Made by a program: the position numbers and the translations under genes. A stretch of DNA of 23,915 nt from a virus: positions 1 through 23,915 of the IMG/VR virus record IMGVR_UViG_3300036790_000447; one strand, given 5' to 3'. Position 1 is the first letter of the stretch. Each line of letters begins with the position of its first letter. The notes beneath the pieces are model-generated. The model was given only the letters and a program-made list of their open reading frames with translations. It did not search any database and was not told the origin of the DNA. Positions 7,713 to 15,010 of this stretch are shown here, in pieces.

Positions 7713-10700
7713 ATGTCCGACAGCGATCTTCAGCTGACGTTTGGCGCCGACGCCGGCGGCCTCGCTCAGGGCGTCGGTCAGGCCAGAGCGGCGATCGCGA
7801 GCCTGGCGCCCGCTGTGACGGCGGCGCAGGCTTCGCTTGACCGGTTCGCCCAGTCGGCGGCCAGAGCGTTCGCGCCGCCGAACGTCAGCGGCTTTTCGAG
7901 CGCTGCATCGCAGGTCACTGCGGCGACGGCCGGGATCTCCGTGTCGGTGTCCGGCGCGGCAGGCGCGATCCGCATGCTTGGCGGAGGCGCGGCGGCCGCC
8001 GCGCAACAGACCGCTCCGCTCGCGCAGGGCCTTACAGCAAGCAGGGCGTCGGTCGACGCTGCCGGCGCTGCGCTGCTGCAATTCGGCGCGCACGCACAGG
8101 TGGCGGCGACGGCGACGGCCAGCGTGAGCCTGAGCTTCACCGCCGGCCAGTCTTCGATAGCGGCCTTGAACGGCGTGGTGGCGGGCGCTGGCGCGGCAAT
8201 GGCGCCTATGAGCACCGTTGTCAGCCGCTTGGCATCGACACTGGGGCAGCTACTCCAGCAGACAAGCCCCGTAGGCGGCGCGCTGAGCGCTGTCAGCGGC
8301 GCGGCGCAATCGATCGCGGGCGTCTTCAGCGGCGTCGGCAGCGCAATCTCTGGCGTCGCCAACGTCTTCAACAGCGTCGCAGGCGCCGTCCACTCCGTCA
8401 GCGGCGTCTTCAACGGCGTCGGCCAGGCAATCTCTGGCGTCGCCAACATCTTCAACAGCGTCGCCGGCGCAGTTCAATCCGTTGGCGGCGTCTTCGACAG
8501 CGTCAGCTCGGCGATCTCAAGCGTATCAGGTGTCGCGCAGTCGATCTCCGGAACGTTCCAGAGCATCGGTTCCGCTGTGAGCGGCGTCAGCGACGTCATT
8601 GGGAGCTTCAATGGCCTCCTGACCAGTCTGACCGATCTCGTGAAGGGGGGCGCTGACGCTCTTAAAGGCGGCAAGGTCGCGCTGGTGGCTTTCGACGCGG
8701 CGGCCGACGCCAATCCGGTCGGCCTGATCGCTCAGGCCGTCCAACTGCTCGTCGGCTGGATCACCAAGCTGATCGATTGGTTGAAGCAGATTGGCGCGCT
8801 CGGCGACGCGTGGGACGGCGTGAAAGCCGGGGGATCGCTGTTCGGCGATTTACTGAAGATCGTCTGGGATACGCTGGTCAACGTCAAGACCGCGCTGGTC
8901 GACGTCCTCACCGGCCACTGGTCGTTCGACAACCTGCAGGCTGGCTTCAACCAGCTAGCCGCCGACATCCGAAAGACGACGGAAGATACGATCCGGCTGG
9001 GCAAGGCCGCGGAGGAGGTCGCCAAGAAGGCGGCCGCCAACATTGCTGGTGGTGGATCAGGAGGCGCAGCGGCCGGCGGTGGCGGCGCGCCTGCGACCAC
9101 GTGTCCGCCAATTCCGAAAGGCGGCGGCGGCGGTGGCGGCAAATCTGTTTCCGGCGGAAGCGCCAATAGCGCCGCCACGGGGATGGAGAAGTACCAAGCG
9201 GATCTGGTCCAAAAAGAAGATCAAGTCCGGGCCAGCACCGGCGCGTGGCTCGCCGATCTCACGCAGATGGACCTCGACTACTGGAACGGCATCCTGGCTC
9301 ACGCCAAGCTTTCAGCGAAGGATAGGGCGGAAGTCGAGCATACCGTCGCTGAACTGAACGAGAAGATCAACGGCGAGAAGCAGACCGACGTCCTCGACCA
9401 GGACAAGGCGCGCATTGAGGCCGACAAGGGCAACGTCGCCGCGCTCACTGCCGACTGGCAGAAGTATACCCGCGACATGGTCAAGGCCTACGGCTTCAGC
9501 GCGACGCAGGTCATCGCCCAGCAACGCGAAATGGTTGCCGAGATCAAAGAGGCGAATAGTGACGTTGCCGAAGCAGCGATCAGGAACGAAGCTTCTCAGG
9601 TCGACGCGATCAAGAAGGGGGTCGATGAAGAACTCTCAACGATCAAGGCAGCCAACGACGCGGCGGTCGACGCGCTGAAGGCCAAGTACGACGCCGGACA
9701 GATCAGCGCGGCACAGTATTACACCCAACTGGCGGCACTGCAGCGAGACGCTGCGGCCCAAGAAGCCGCCGCGATCCAAGCCGGCGTCGAGGCGCAGCGC
9801 GCGGCGACCGTCACCTTGCTGGCTGACGCTAACCTGAGCGCCGAGCAACGCAACACGATCATCGCCGCCGAGGTCGCCGACGACAACGCCGCTGCGGCCA
9901 AGATCAAGGCAATCTGGGACCAGCTTTACAAGGCGCTCGGGGCCGACCGAGCTCAACAACTCGCGAAGTTCAAGCAACAGTGGGACCAAACCATCGGCTC
10001 TCTGACGCAGACCTTCGCCCAAGGGTTGCTGAAGATGGCGCAAGGCGGCGAATCGTTCTCGCAGCTGATGCGCGGCATCGGCCAGAAAATCCTCACCGAC
10101 TGGGTGAACAACATCGCCAGGATGGTGAGCGACTGGGCGAGGGGTATTGCGGCCCAGGTGCTGGCGACGGCCGCCGGTGAGGGGGCGAAGAACAAGGCCA
10201 AAGAGGTTGGCTCCGCGCAGGGTCTGGCGATCGACGGGCTGGCGTCGCTCAAGTCCATCGTCAACGACGCCGCTACGGCCGCCTCCGGCGCCTACCAAGC
10301 CACCGTCAAGGCGATCCCGCCGCCGCTCGGCCCCGTTCTGGGCGCCGGCGCCGCCGCCGCCGCCCTTGCTGCGGTGATGGCGTTCCGGGGCATGGTTTCT
10401 TCAGCCGCCGGCGGCTTCGACATCCCTGCGGGGATCAATCCGCTGACTCAGCTGCACGCCCAGGAGATGGTTCTCCCGGCCCGCCTCGCGAACCCCATGC
10501 GCGACATGCTGGCCAGCTACAGTTCCGGCGGCGCGCCGGCCGCCGGCGGTCACAGCTTCAGCTTTGGCGAAACCCACATCCATGGCGCGCCGAACATGTC
10601 GCCGTCGGACTTCAAGTCGGCGCTGGCCGAGCATCGCTCGAACGTCGCGGAGGCCGTCGCCGGTGCGCTGCGCGGCGGCTGGCGGCCCAGCTACAAGCAG

Positions 10701-10718
10701 CCGGTCGGCGCCCTCTAG
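7713..10718 (+). CDS. Tail tape measure protein
   Basis: This 1001-aa protein sets tail length as a ruler inside the tube. In order it has: an Ala/Ser-rich helical N-terminus; a degenerate 28-residue tandem repeat at about 203-286; a hydrophobic segment (VGLIAQAVQLLVGWITKLIDWLKQ) near 335-360; a Gly-rich linker about 443-490 with CPPIPKGGGGGGG; long coiled-coil helices about 490-760; and a hydrophobic Ala-rich region. The C-terminal segment GGFDIPAGINPLTQLHAQEM is characteristic of lambda gpH-like tape measure C-termini. The ATG at 7713 is favoured by GGGAGG at 7701-7706; an upstream TTG at 7641 has no support. At about 1.5 angstrom per residue the tail would be near 150 nm. The gene uses more A/T in third positions than its neighbours, suggesting module exchange. 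Confidence 0.9.
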   Translation: MSDSDLQLTFGADAGGLAQGVGQARAAIASLAPAVTAAQASLDRFAQSAARAFAPPNVSGFSSAASQVTAATAGISVSVSGAAGAIRMLGGGAAAAAQQTAPLAQGLTASRASVDAAGAALLQFGAHAQVAATATASVSLSFTAGQSSIAALNGVVAGAGAAMAPMSTVVSRLASTLGQLLQQTSPVGGALSAVSGAAQSIAGVFSGVGSAISGVANVFNSVAGAVHSVSGVFNGVGQAISGVANIFNSVAGAVQSVGGVFDSVSSAISSVSGVAQSISGTFQSIGSAVSGVSDVIGSFNGLLTSLTDLVKGGADALKGGKVALVAFDAAADANPVGLIAQAVQLLVGWITKLIDWLKQIGALGDAWDGVKAGGSLFGDLLKIVWDTLVNVKTALVDVLTGHWSFDNLQAGFNQLAADIRKTTEDTIRLGKAAEEVAKKAAANIAGGGSGGAAAGGGGAPATTCPPIPKGGGGGGGKSVSGGSANSAATGMEKYQADLVQKEDQVRASTGAWLADLTQMDLDYWNGILAHAKLSAKDRAEVEHTVAELNEKINGEKQTDVLDQDKARIEADKGNVAALTADWQKYTRDMVKAYGFSATQVIAQQREMVAEIKEANSDVAEAAIRNEASQVDAIKKGVDEELSTIKAANDAAVDALKAKYDAGQISAAQYYTQLAALQRDAAAQEAAAIQAGVEAQRAATVTLLADANLSAEQRNTIIAAEVADDNAAAAKIKAIWDQLYKALGADRAQQLAKFKQQWDQTIGSLTQTFAQGLLKMAQGGESFSQLMRGIGQKILTDWVNNIARMVSDWARGIAAQVLATAAGEGAKNKAKEVGSAQGLAIDGLASLKSIVNDAATAASGAYQATVKAIPPPLGPVLGAGAAAAALAAVMAFRGMVSSAAGGFDIPAGINPLTQLHAQEMVLPARLANPMRDMLASYSSGGAPAAGGHSFSFGETHIHGAPNMSPSDFKSALAEHRSNVAEAVAGALRGGWRPSYKQPVGAL
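8319..8570 (+). repeat. 84-bp tandem repeat inside the tape measure gene
   Basis: Units start at 8319, 8403 and 8487 (ggcgtcttc at each), a period of exactly 84 bp or 28 codons. The first two units are nearly identical in DNA and protein (GVFxGVGxAISGVANxFNSV). The third is diverged (GVFDSVSSAISSVSGV), and repeat-like text trails on after it. Unit gain or loss would change tape measure length, and hence tail length, in 28-residue steps without a frameshift. Confidence 0.88.
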
Positions 10719-10771
10719 CCATCGACCTGGTCGGCCGCGGCCGTCGCTTCGCGCCAGCGGGAAGGGAGCCG

Positions 10772-11509
10772 ATGTCCATCACGCCCTTCGTGCCGCCGAG
10801 CTTCCTCACCAGCCTGCCGAGCGGCATCTGGTCGGGCGTCGACGGACTGCCGGTGCTGCCGTTCCTGCCCGGGCAGTCGGTCGGCGTCTCGAAGTCGCCG
10901 AAGTGGTCGACCACGGTCGTCCGCGCCGCCTCGGGGCGCGAGCGGCGCACGCCCTACTGGAGCTTCCCGCTCTGGCAGTTCGAGCTGCAGTACGAGGTGG
11001 TGCGCCAGCGGCCGACCACGGCCGAGCTCGCGGCGATGTGGGAGTTCTTCAACGTCGCCCAGGGCCAGTATGCGCCGTGGCTGTTCGTCGATCCTTCGGA
11101 TTGCGCGCTGCCCACGAGCGCCCTTCTCGACGCGTCGGGCCAGCCGATCACCGACAGCTCCGGGGCCATCATCACCGACGGGTCCTCGACGCCGGTGAGC
11201 TACCCGTTCGCGGTCGGCGACGGCGCGACCACCCAGTTCCAGTTGACGCGCAGTCTGAACAGCTTCGCCGAGCCGGTCTACGGCGCCTACCAGCCGCTCG
11301 TCCTGGAGAACGGTGCGACCGCCGGCGCGCATACGGTGGCGGGTGGCAAGGTGACCTTCAGCGCAGCGCCCGCAGCCGGCCATGTGCTCTCCTGGTTCGG
11401 CCACTACTATTTCGGCTGCCGCTTCGCGCAGGACGACCTCACCTTCGAGCAGATCGTCAGCCAGCTCTGGGCCGGCAAGTCGCTGAAGTTCACCTCGCTC
11501 AGGGTATGA
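10772..11509 (+). CDS. DUF2460 distal tail protein (GTA gp12-like)
   Basis: This 245-aa protein fits the DUF2460 family, a distal tail (tail-tip ring) component of gene transfer agents and related siphoviruses. Supporting features are the N-terminal SP(K)WSTTVVRAASGRERR segment, WSFPLWQFELQYEVV, the AELAAMWEFFNVAQGQYAPW loop followed by FVDPSD, and the later GDGATTQFQLTRSL strand pair. GGGAAGGGAG ends three bases before the ATG. In GTA-like clusters this gene is followed directly by DUF2163; here about 2.1 kb of other DNA separates them. The last codons (FTSLRV) end five bases before the start of a decayed DUF2163 copy. Confidence 0.85.
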   Translation: MSITPFVPPSFLTSLPSGIWSGVDGLPVLPFLPGQSVGVSKSPKWSTTVVRAASGRERRTPYWSFPLWQFELQYEVVRQRPTTAELAAMWEFFNVAQGQYAPWLFVDPSDCALPTSALLDASGQPITDSSGAIITDGSSTPVSYPFAVGDGATTQFQLTRSLNSFAEPVYGAYQPLVLENGATAGAHTVAGGKVTFSAAPAAGHVLSWFGHYYFGCRFAQDDLTFEQIVSQLWAGKSLKFTSLRV

Positions 11510-11514
11510 CCCCC

Positions 11515-11607
11515 ATGAAGACGCCGATCGACTCGGCGTCACCGTCGCGCTGCTCAACGATGGCACCGACTTCGCAATGATTGATGTCTAAAGCTCACCC
11601 CTAACGG
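11515..11607 (+). pseudogene. Decayed 5' fragment of a second DUF2163 gene
   Basis: Starting at ATG 11515 the sequence matches the beginning of the intact gene at 13619. The first 26 bases align with the intact gene's first 26. There is then a 16-base deletion relative to it, and another 50 bases align (ACCGTCGCGCTGCTCAAC is identical in both). By eye about 62 of 76 aligned bases agree. The conceptual peptide TVALLNDGTDFAMIDVY corresponds to TVALLNGGADFAMVDLY in the intact protein. One further missing base produces a TAA at 11588-11590. Weaker similarity (AAG-TCAC-CCTAAC) may run to about 11607. It sits exactly where the intact DUF2163 gene would be expected, so it marks the left edge of the accessory insert. 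Confidence 0.8.
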
Positions 11608-11633
11608 CGGTGCGGTCGCCGTTAGGGGTGAGC
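11593..11633. repeat. Perfect 17-bp inverted repeat at left edge of the accessory cassette
   Basis: The arms 11593-11609 and 11617-11633 are exact reverse complements, separated by a 7-base loop (gtgcggt). No T-run follows (gggcggtaag), so it is not a standard intrinsic terminator, though it could act as one weakly or insulate the cassette from the late operon. It begins at the end of the DUF2163 remnant and lies about 115 bases before the first cassette gene. Confidence 0.85.
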
Positions 11634-11747
11634 GGGCGGTAAGATGGTATGCGCCCATCCGCCGAACGCTGACGTTGTCGCAAAAAGAAAGCTTTGGTTG
11701 ACGTGCGGCCCCATATAAGAGCCAGTTGGGGTGAGGAGCTACCACGC

Positions 11748-12455
11748 GTGCCACCAACGGCGGCAAACAGCGAAGCTGTGGTTGAAGCGCTTTTCGAAGT
11801 GCGGTTCACGACGTCGCTCTTCCAGGATCTGATAGTCGGGAATCTGGCGGCGAATTGGGCTGACTGGTCGGCGGCGCGGACGCCGTTGGCCGCCATGCCC
11901 GCTGCGATGCGCCTGGCCGATCCGAATCTGGCGGCGATGCCCACGATCGAGTTGCGCGACCCGACCGGACGGCGAATCGTCAAAATCGGAGAAGCTGTTC
12001 TCTCCTACCATCGAATAACGGCCTACCCGCTCTGGCCAGATTTCAAGCAGGAGATTGAGAAATTTCTAAATCAAGCGATCGAGCGCCTACCACAGTTTCG
12101 GGCCACTCGTTCCGGATTGAGGTACGTCAACGTCTTCAATAAGAAGAAGCATGGCGTTACCGACCTCAGCGATCTGGATATTCAGGTCCTGCTCGCGGGA
12201 AAACAGGTGCAGCCGCCTTTGCTGATCAATTACAGACACACCCAGGGGCTCGAGCTGGAGATCATGGCTAGGCTTGCGTCACGGGAATTCGTTGACCAAA
12301 TGCTTTTTCCGGATGCGGTGTGCGTGGCCGACTTCGACGCGTACACGCCGAATCCCACGACTTGGACGTCGTCACGGCCGATAGCGCGTTGGCTTGAGCG
12401 CGCACACGGTTTGGTAAAACGTGAATATATAAAGGTGATAGGATCTCAATCATGA
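11748..12455 (+). CDS. TIGR04255 family protein (accessory cassette gene 1)
   Basis: This 235-aa protein matches my memory of the TIGR04255 family, a sporadically distributed bacterial family of unknown function. Residues 9-20 (EAVVEALFEVRF) are the family's N-terminal signature. AYPLWPDFKQEIEKF (92-106), RATRSGLRYVN (118-128) and the C-terminal WLERAHGLVKREYIKVIG (215-232) are its other conserved blocks. GTG 11748 is chosen over upstream TTG 11694 and GTG 11703 because AGGAG at 11734-11738 sits nine bases before it and the protein then starts close to the family's usual point. No signal peptide or membrane span is present. It overlaps the next gene by ATGA. Base composition is lower in GC than the phage genes, consistent with acquisition. 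Confidence 0.75.
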   Translation: MPPTAANSEAVVEALFEVRFTTSLFQDLIVGNLAANWADWSAARTPLAAMPAAMRLADPNLAAMPTIELRDPTGRRIVKIGEAVLSYHRITAYPLWPDFKQEIEKFLNQAIERLPQFRATRSGLRYVNVFNKKKHGVTDLSDLDIQVLLAGKQVQPPLLINYRHTQGLELEIMARLASREFVDQMLFPDAVCVADFDAYTPNPTTWTSSRPIARWLERAHGLVKREYIKVIGSQS

Positions 12456-13003
12456 TCCTCGGCGGTGCAATCAACATTCCCCCGCCGACCGGCGGCGAAA
12501 TCTGGAGCGTGCTCGCGCGCCCACGAGCGAGCGTGACGGCGCCTGCACTCTGGGCGGCCTCCACTATTCGAGATCCGTCAGTTATCCAGATCACGATGCC
12601 GCCAGCTATTCTGACGATCGATCGCTACGCTAAGCTATCGTCTGGTTGGGATGGCTATGACGGTGTGACGCCAAAGACCTCGACGGTGACCGCGGCGAAG
12701 CGACTCTATTGGGCGCTCCGCGAACTTGCGATCGTCGATCCCGATGTCCAGGTCGCCGGCGACGGCGAGCTGAGTCTAGTCTGGAATGCACCGCACGCGC
12801 ATTTCGAGATTGGCGCGGATGCAGATGGCGGCGTCAGCTATTTTGGCCGCAGCTCATCGCGCGCGCGGCCAGTTATGGGTGAGGTTGACGAGCACTTCGA
12901 CTCACTGCCGGTAGAAGTCTGCGATTTCTTGTCCGCGGTCCGACAATGGCAGAATGCGAGTGCGAAGAGGAATCTCAGAGCGAGCACCCGGGCCCTGGTG
13001 TGA
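12452..13003 (+). CDS. GWDG-motif protein of unknown function (accessory cassette gene 2)
   Basis: This 183-aa protein starts within the stop of gene 1 (ATGA) and is therefore probably translationally coupled. Residues 57-72 (DRYAKLSSGWDGYDGV) and 99-112 (VQVAGDGELSLVWN), followed by HFEIGADADGGVSYFG, form a pattern I have seen in small uncharacterised bacterial proteins: a GWDG motif, a helix, then strands with DG...W. No enzymatic residues can be assigned. The first 45 residues are less conserved in character. No signal peptide or membrane span is evident. It ends by GTGA overlap with gene 3. Confidence 0.72.
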   Translation: MILGGAINIPPPTGGEIWSVLARPRASVTAPALWAASTIRDPSVIQITMPPAILTIDRYAKLSSGWDGYDGVTPKTSTVTAAKRLYWALRELAIVDPDVQVAGDGELSLVWNAPHAHFEIGADADGGVSYFGRSSSRARPVMGEVDEHFDSLPVEVCDFLSAVRQWQNASAKRNLRASTRALV

Positions 13004-13440
13004 TCGTGGCTGGAGAGCAGATGCTACGGCTCTGCTATTTCTCCGAGCACATGGAGCGCGACGGGACCCTCAAGGCTGCCGCTATTCGAACGGACGAATT
13101 GACGCGCCAAGTAGACGGCGAGCCACAAGGACGTGGCTTGTCGGTGGCTCGCGAAGCCCACACCTCTGAGGAGCAACTCGAAGAGAAGGCGCGCAACTTG
13201 CGGGTAGCGTCGCCCACTCAGCGCGCCGAAGTTTGGGTCTACAAGTTCAGCGCAGACGACATCCGGCAAGTGCTACACAACGATAACGAAAGAGCAGTTT
13301 GTCTCGTAGATCGAGCGTTGCCGAACGATTCGTCACACGCCGAAATCTGGGGCGCGAAAGCCGGACGCGACAGAGGTCAACTCCGGGCTATCCGGGACAA
13401 GATCCTCCCTCTGCTACGGCGGTCACACCGCGTCGCTTAA
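13000..13440 (+). CDS. Unknown protein (accessory cassette gene 3)
   Basis: This is a 146-aa protein if it starts at GTG 13000, which overlaps the stop of gene 2 as GTGA. The frame is open back to ATG 12946, which would add 18 residues rich in Glu/Cys and overlap gene 2 by 58 bases; an ATG at 13021 is also possible. Recognisable features are RGLSVAREA (about 45-53), AEVWVYKFSADDIRQV (76-91), LVDRALPND with HAEIWG (102-118), and a basic C-terminus. A GxSV segment early and an HAxIxG near the end recurs in small uncharacterised proteins. I cannot name a family. It is the last gene of the cassette; only a weak CCGCC/GGCGG pairing follows, with no clear terminator. Confidence 0.65.
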   Translation: MIVAGEQMLRLCYFSEHMERDGTLKAAAIRTDELTRQVDGEPQGRGLSVAREAHTSEEQLEEKARNLRVASPTQRAEVWVYKFSADDIRQVLHNDNERAVCLVDRALPNDSSHAEIWGAKAGRDRGQLRAIRDKILPLLRRSHRVA

Positions 13441-13618
13441 GGCGGACGCGATCAACTCCCTTAGGGGCGCAGTCCCGCCGCCTAGTTTCCTCTTCTAGTC
13501 GGCCGTGGGCCTCATCACAGCGAGCCTGCAGGTCGCGGTAGTCACCAACGACGGGCGCGCTCGCTGCCGCGGCGACAGATGCCTCCGCGCGCCAATCACC
13601 TATTTGCGGTTCTGACAG
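13441..13618. other. Right flank of the accessory cassette, no clear gene
   Basis: These 178 bases separate the cassette from the intact DUF2163 gene. No convincing plus-strand gene is present. The last codons before the DUF2163 start can be read as ITYLRF-stop, which resembles the FTSLRV-stop end of the DUF2460 gene and could be a remnant of a second DUF2460 3' end; the match is too short to be certain. On the minus strand an open frame reads DYRDLQARCDEAHGRLEEE, which is helix-like but runs on antisense through DUF2163. The DUF2163 start has no good ribosome binding site here. Confidence 0.4.
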
Positions 13619-14572
13619 ATGAAGACCCCGATAGATGCGGCCTCCGCCGGCGCGGGTGCCACCGTCGCGCTGCTCAACGGCGGCGCGGACTTCGCCATGG
13701 TCGACCTCTACAAGGTGACGCTCAACACCCAGAGCGGCACGCCCGCCATGATCCGCTGGCATGGCGGTCCGATGAGCGCGCCGGTCAGCTTCGCGGCGGC
13801 GGCGGGCCAGAGCACGTCCGCCGATGGGACCTACCAGGCCGGCCCGCTGATCGACCGCGGCAAGATCACCACCAAGCTGGGGCTGGAGGTCGCCACCTTC
13901 GACATGAAGATCTCGACGACCGGCGCCGACCTGATCAACGCCGCGCCGCTCGCCCCTTTTGCACAAGGCCGCGGCTTCGACGGCGCGACGGTGGTGCTCT
14001 ACCGGGCCTTCCTGCCGACATTCGCCTCGCCGATCACCGGGCTCACGGTGGGGTTCTCCGGCCGTGTCACCTCGGTGAAGGACGTCTCACGCACCGGCTT
14101 CACGCTGACCGTCTCGGCCTGGACCGTGCTGCTCAACGTCAACATGGGCCCGGACGTCTTCCAGGCCGGCTGTCTGAACACCCATTACGACCCGGACTGC
14201 GGGCTCGATCCGACCGCCTTCACCTTCGCCGGCGCTGCCGCAGCTTCACCCCCGCCCACCGCTACGTCGTTCGCCACGACCAGCTCGGCGGTCACCGCCA
14301 ACGGCGACCACTACTACGACAAGGGCACGGTGACCTTCACCTCAGGCGCCAACGCCGGCCTCAGCCGCACGGTGCAGACCTACGCGGGCGGCGCGTTCAG
14401 CTTCGCCTTCGGCTTTCCGTTCGCGCCGCTCGCCGGAGACACCTTCACCGCCTTGCGCGGCTGCCTGCTGACGCTCGCCGATTGCGAGGCGCAGCGCACC
14501 GTGCTCGACGCCGAGCAACATTTCCGCGGCCAGCCGTTCACGCCGCCTGCCGTCACCCCGATCGGCGGATGA
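13619..14572 (+). CDS. DUF2163 tail protein (GTA gp13-like, BR0599 C-terminal domain)
   Basis: This 317-aa protein belongs to the DUF2163/phage BR0599 type, a hub/baseplate component of gene transfer agents and related phages. The early part is beta-rich. The middle contains FQAGCLNTHYDPDCGL (about 180-195). The C-terminal end has the diagnostic Cys pair and Phe-x-Gly signature: GCLLTLADCEAQR then HFRGQPFTPP (about 280-308). The paired cysteines are typical of the family and may bind metal. Its stop overlaps the next start by ATGA. Its 5' end is duplicated as a decayed fragment at 11515, showing that DNA was inserted upstream of it. Confidence 0.85.
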   Translation: MKTPIDAASAGAGATVALLNGGADFAMVDLYKVTLNTQSGTPAMIRWHGGPMSAPVSFAAAAGQSTSADGTYQAGPLIDRGKITTKLGLEVATFDMKISTTGADLINAAPLAPFAQGRGFDGATVVLYRAFLPTFASPITGLTVGFSGRVTSVKDVSRTGFTLTVSAWTVLLNVNMGPDVFQAGCLNTHYDPDCGLDPTAFTFAGAAAASPPPTATSFATTSSAVTANGDHYYDKGTVTFTSGANAGLSRTVQTYAGGAFSFAFGFPFAPLAGDTFTALRGCLLTLADCEAQRTVLDAEQHFRGQPFTPPAVTPIGG

Positions 14573-15009
14573 CGCGCGAGGAGGGCAGGGCGGCCGTCGT
14601 CGCCGAGGCGATGACCTGGCTCGGCACGCCCTGGCGCCACCGCGGCCGCGTGAAGGGCGCCGGGGTGGACTGCGCCCAGTTCGTCATCGGCGTCTACGCC
14701 GCCGCCGGCGTGATCGAGGACTTCGACACCGGCGAATATCCGCGCGACTGGCACATCCACCGCGACGAGGAGCGGTTCCTGTCGTTCGCGCCGCGGTTCG
14801 CCCGCGAGATCGACGAAGCGGCGGTGGGGCCGGGCGACATGGTGCTGTTCCGCATCGGCCGCGTCTATTCGCACGCCGCCATCGTGCTCGACTGGCCGAG
14901 GGGCATCCACGCGGCGGTGAACGCCGGCGCGGTGGTGCTGTGCGACCTCGACCGTGACGCCGGCCTCACGTCGGGCCCGCGGAAGTTCTTCACCTACGAA
15001 GGGTGGTGA
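14569..15009 (+). CDS. NlpC/P60 family tail-tip peptidase
   Basis: This 146-aa protein carries the NlpC/P60 cysteine peptidase core: GVDCAQFV with candidate nucleophile Cys35, GPGDMVLF before the next block, and YSHAAIV with His102. A third polar residue is likely His114 (GIHA). In GTA-like tails the homologous protein (gp14) cleaves cell-wall peptides when DNA is delivered. It has no signal peptide, in line with delivery as a virion part. The start codon overlaps the DUF2163 stop (ATGA), and the stop is one base from the hub start. Confidence 0.9.
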   Translation: MTREEGRAAVVAEAMTWLGTPWRHRGRVKGAGVDCAQFVIGVYAAAGVIEDFDTGEYPRDWHIHRDEERFLSFAPRFAREIDEAAVGPGDMVLFRIGRVYSHAAIVLDWPRGIHAAVNAGAVVLCDLDRDAGLTSGPRKFFTYEGW

Positions 15010-15010
15010 G

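Noticed and set aside
11593-11633. Possible integron attC site, because the palindrome contains CCCTAAC ... GTTAGGG
   Set aside because: The 7-mers deviate from RYYYAAC/GTTRRRY at the outer base, the interior is only about 15 bases, and no integrase or second site is seen.
11698-11719. Promoter TTGACG ... TATAAG upstream of the cassette
   Set aside because: The spacer is only 10 bases, too short for a sigma70-type promoter, so I do not list it.
13388-13966. Minus-strand open frame reading DYRDLQARCDEAHGRLEEE near the cassette's right edge
   Set aside because: The helix-like part is short and the frame continues antisense through DUF2163; not enough to call a gene or remnant.
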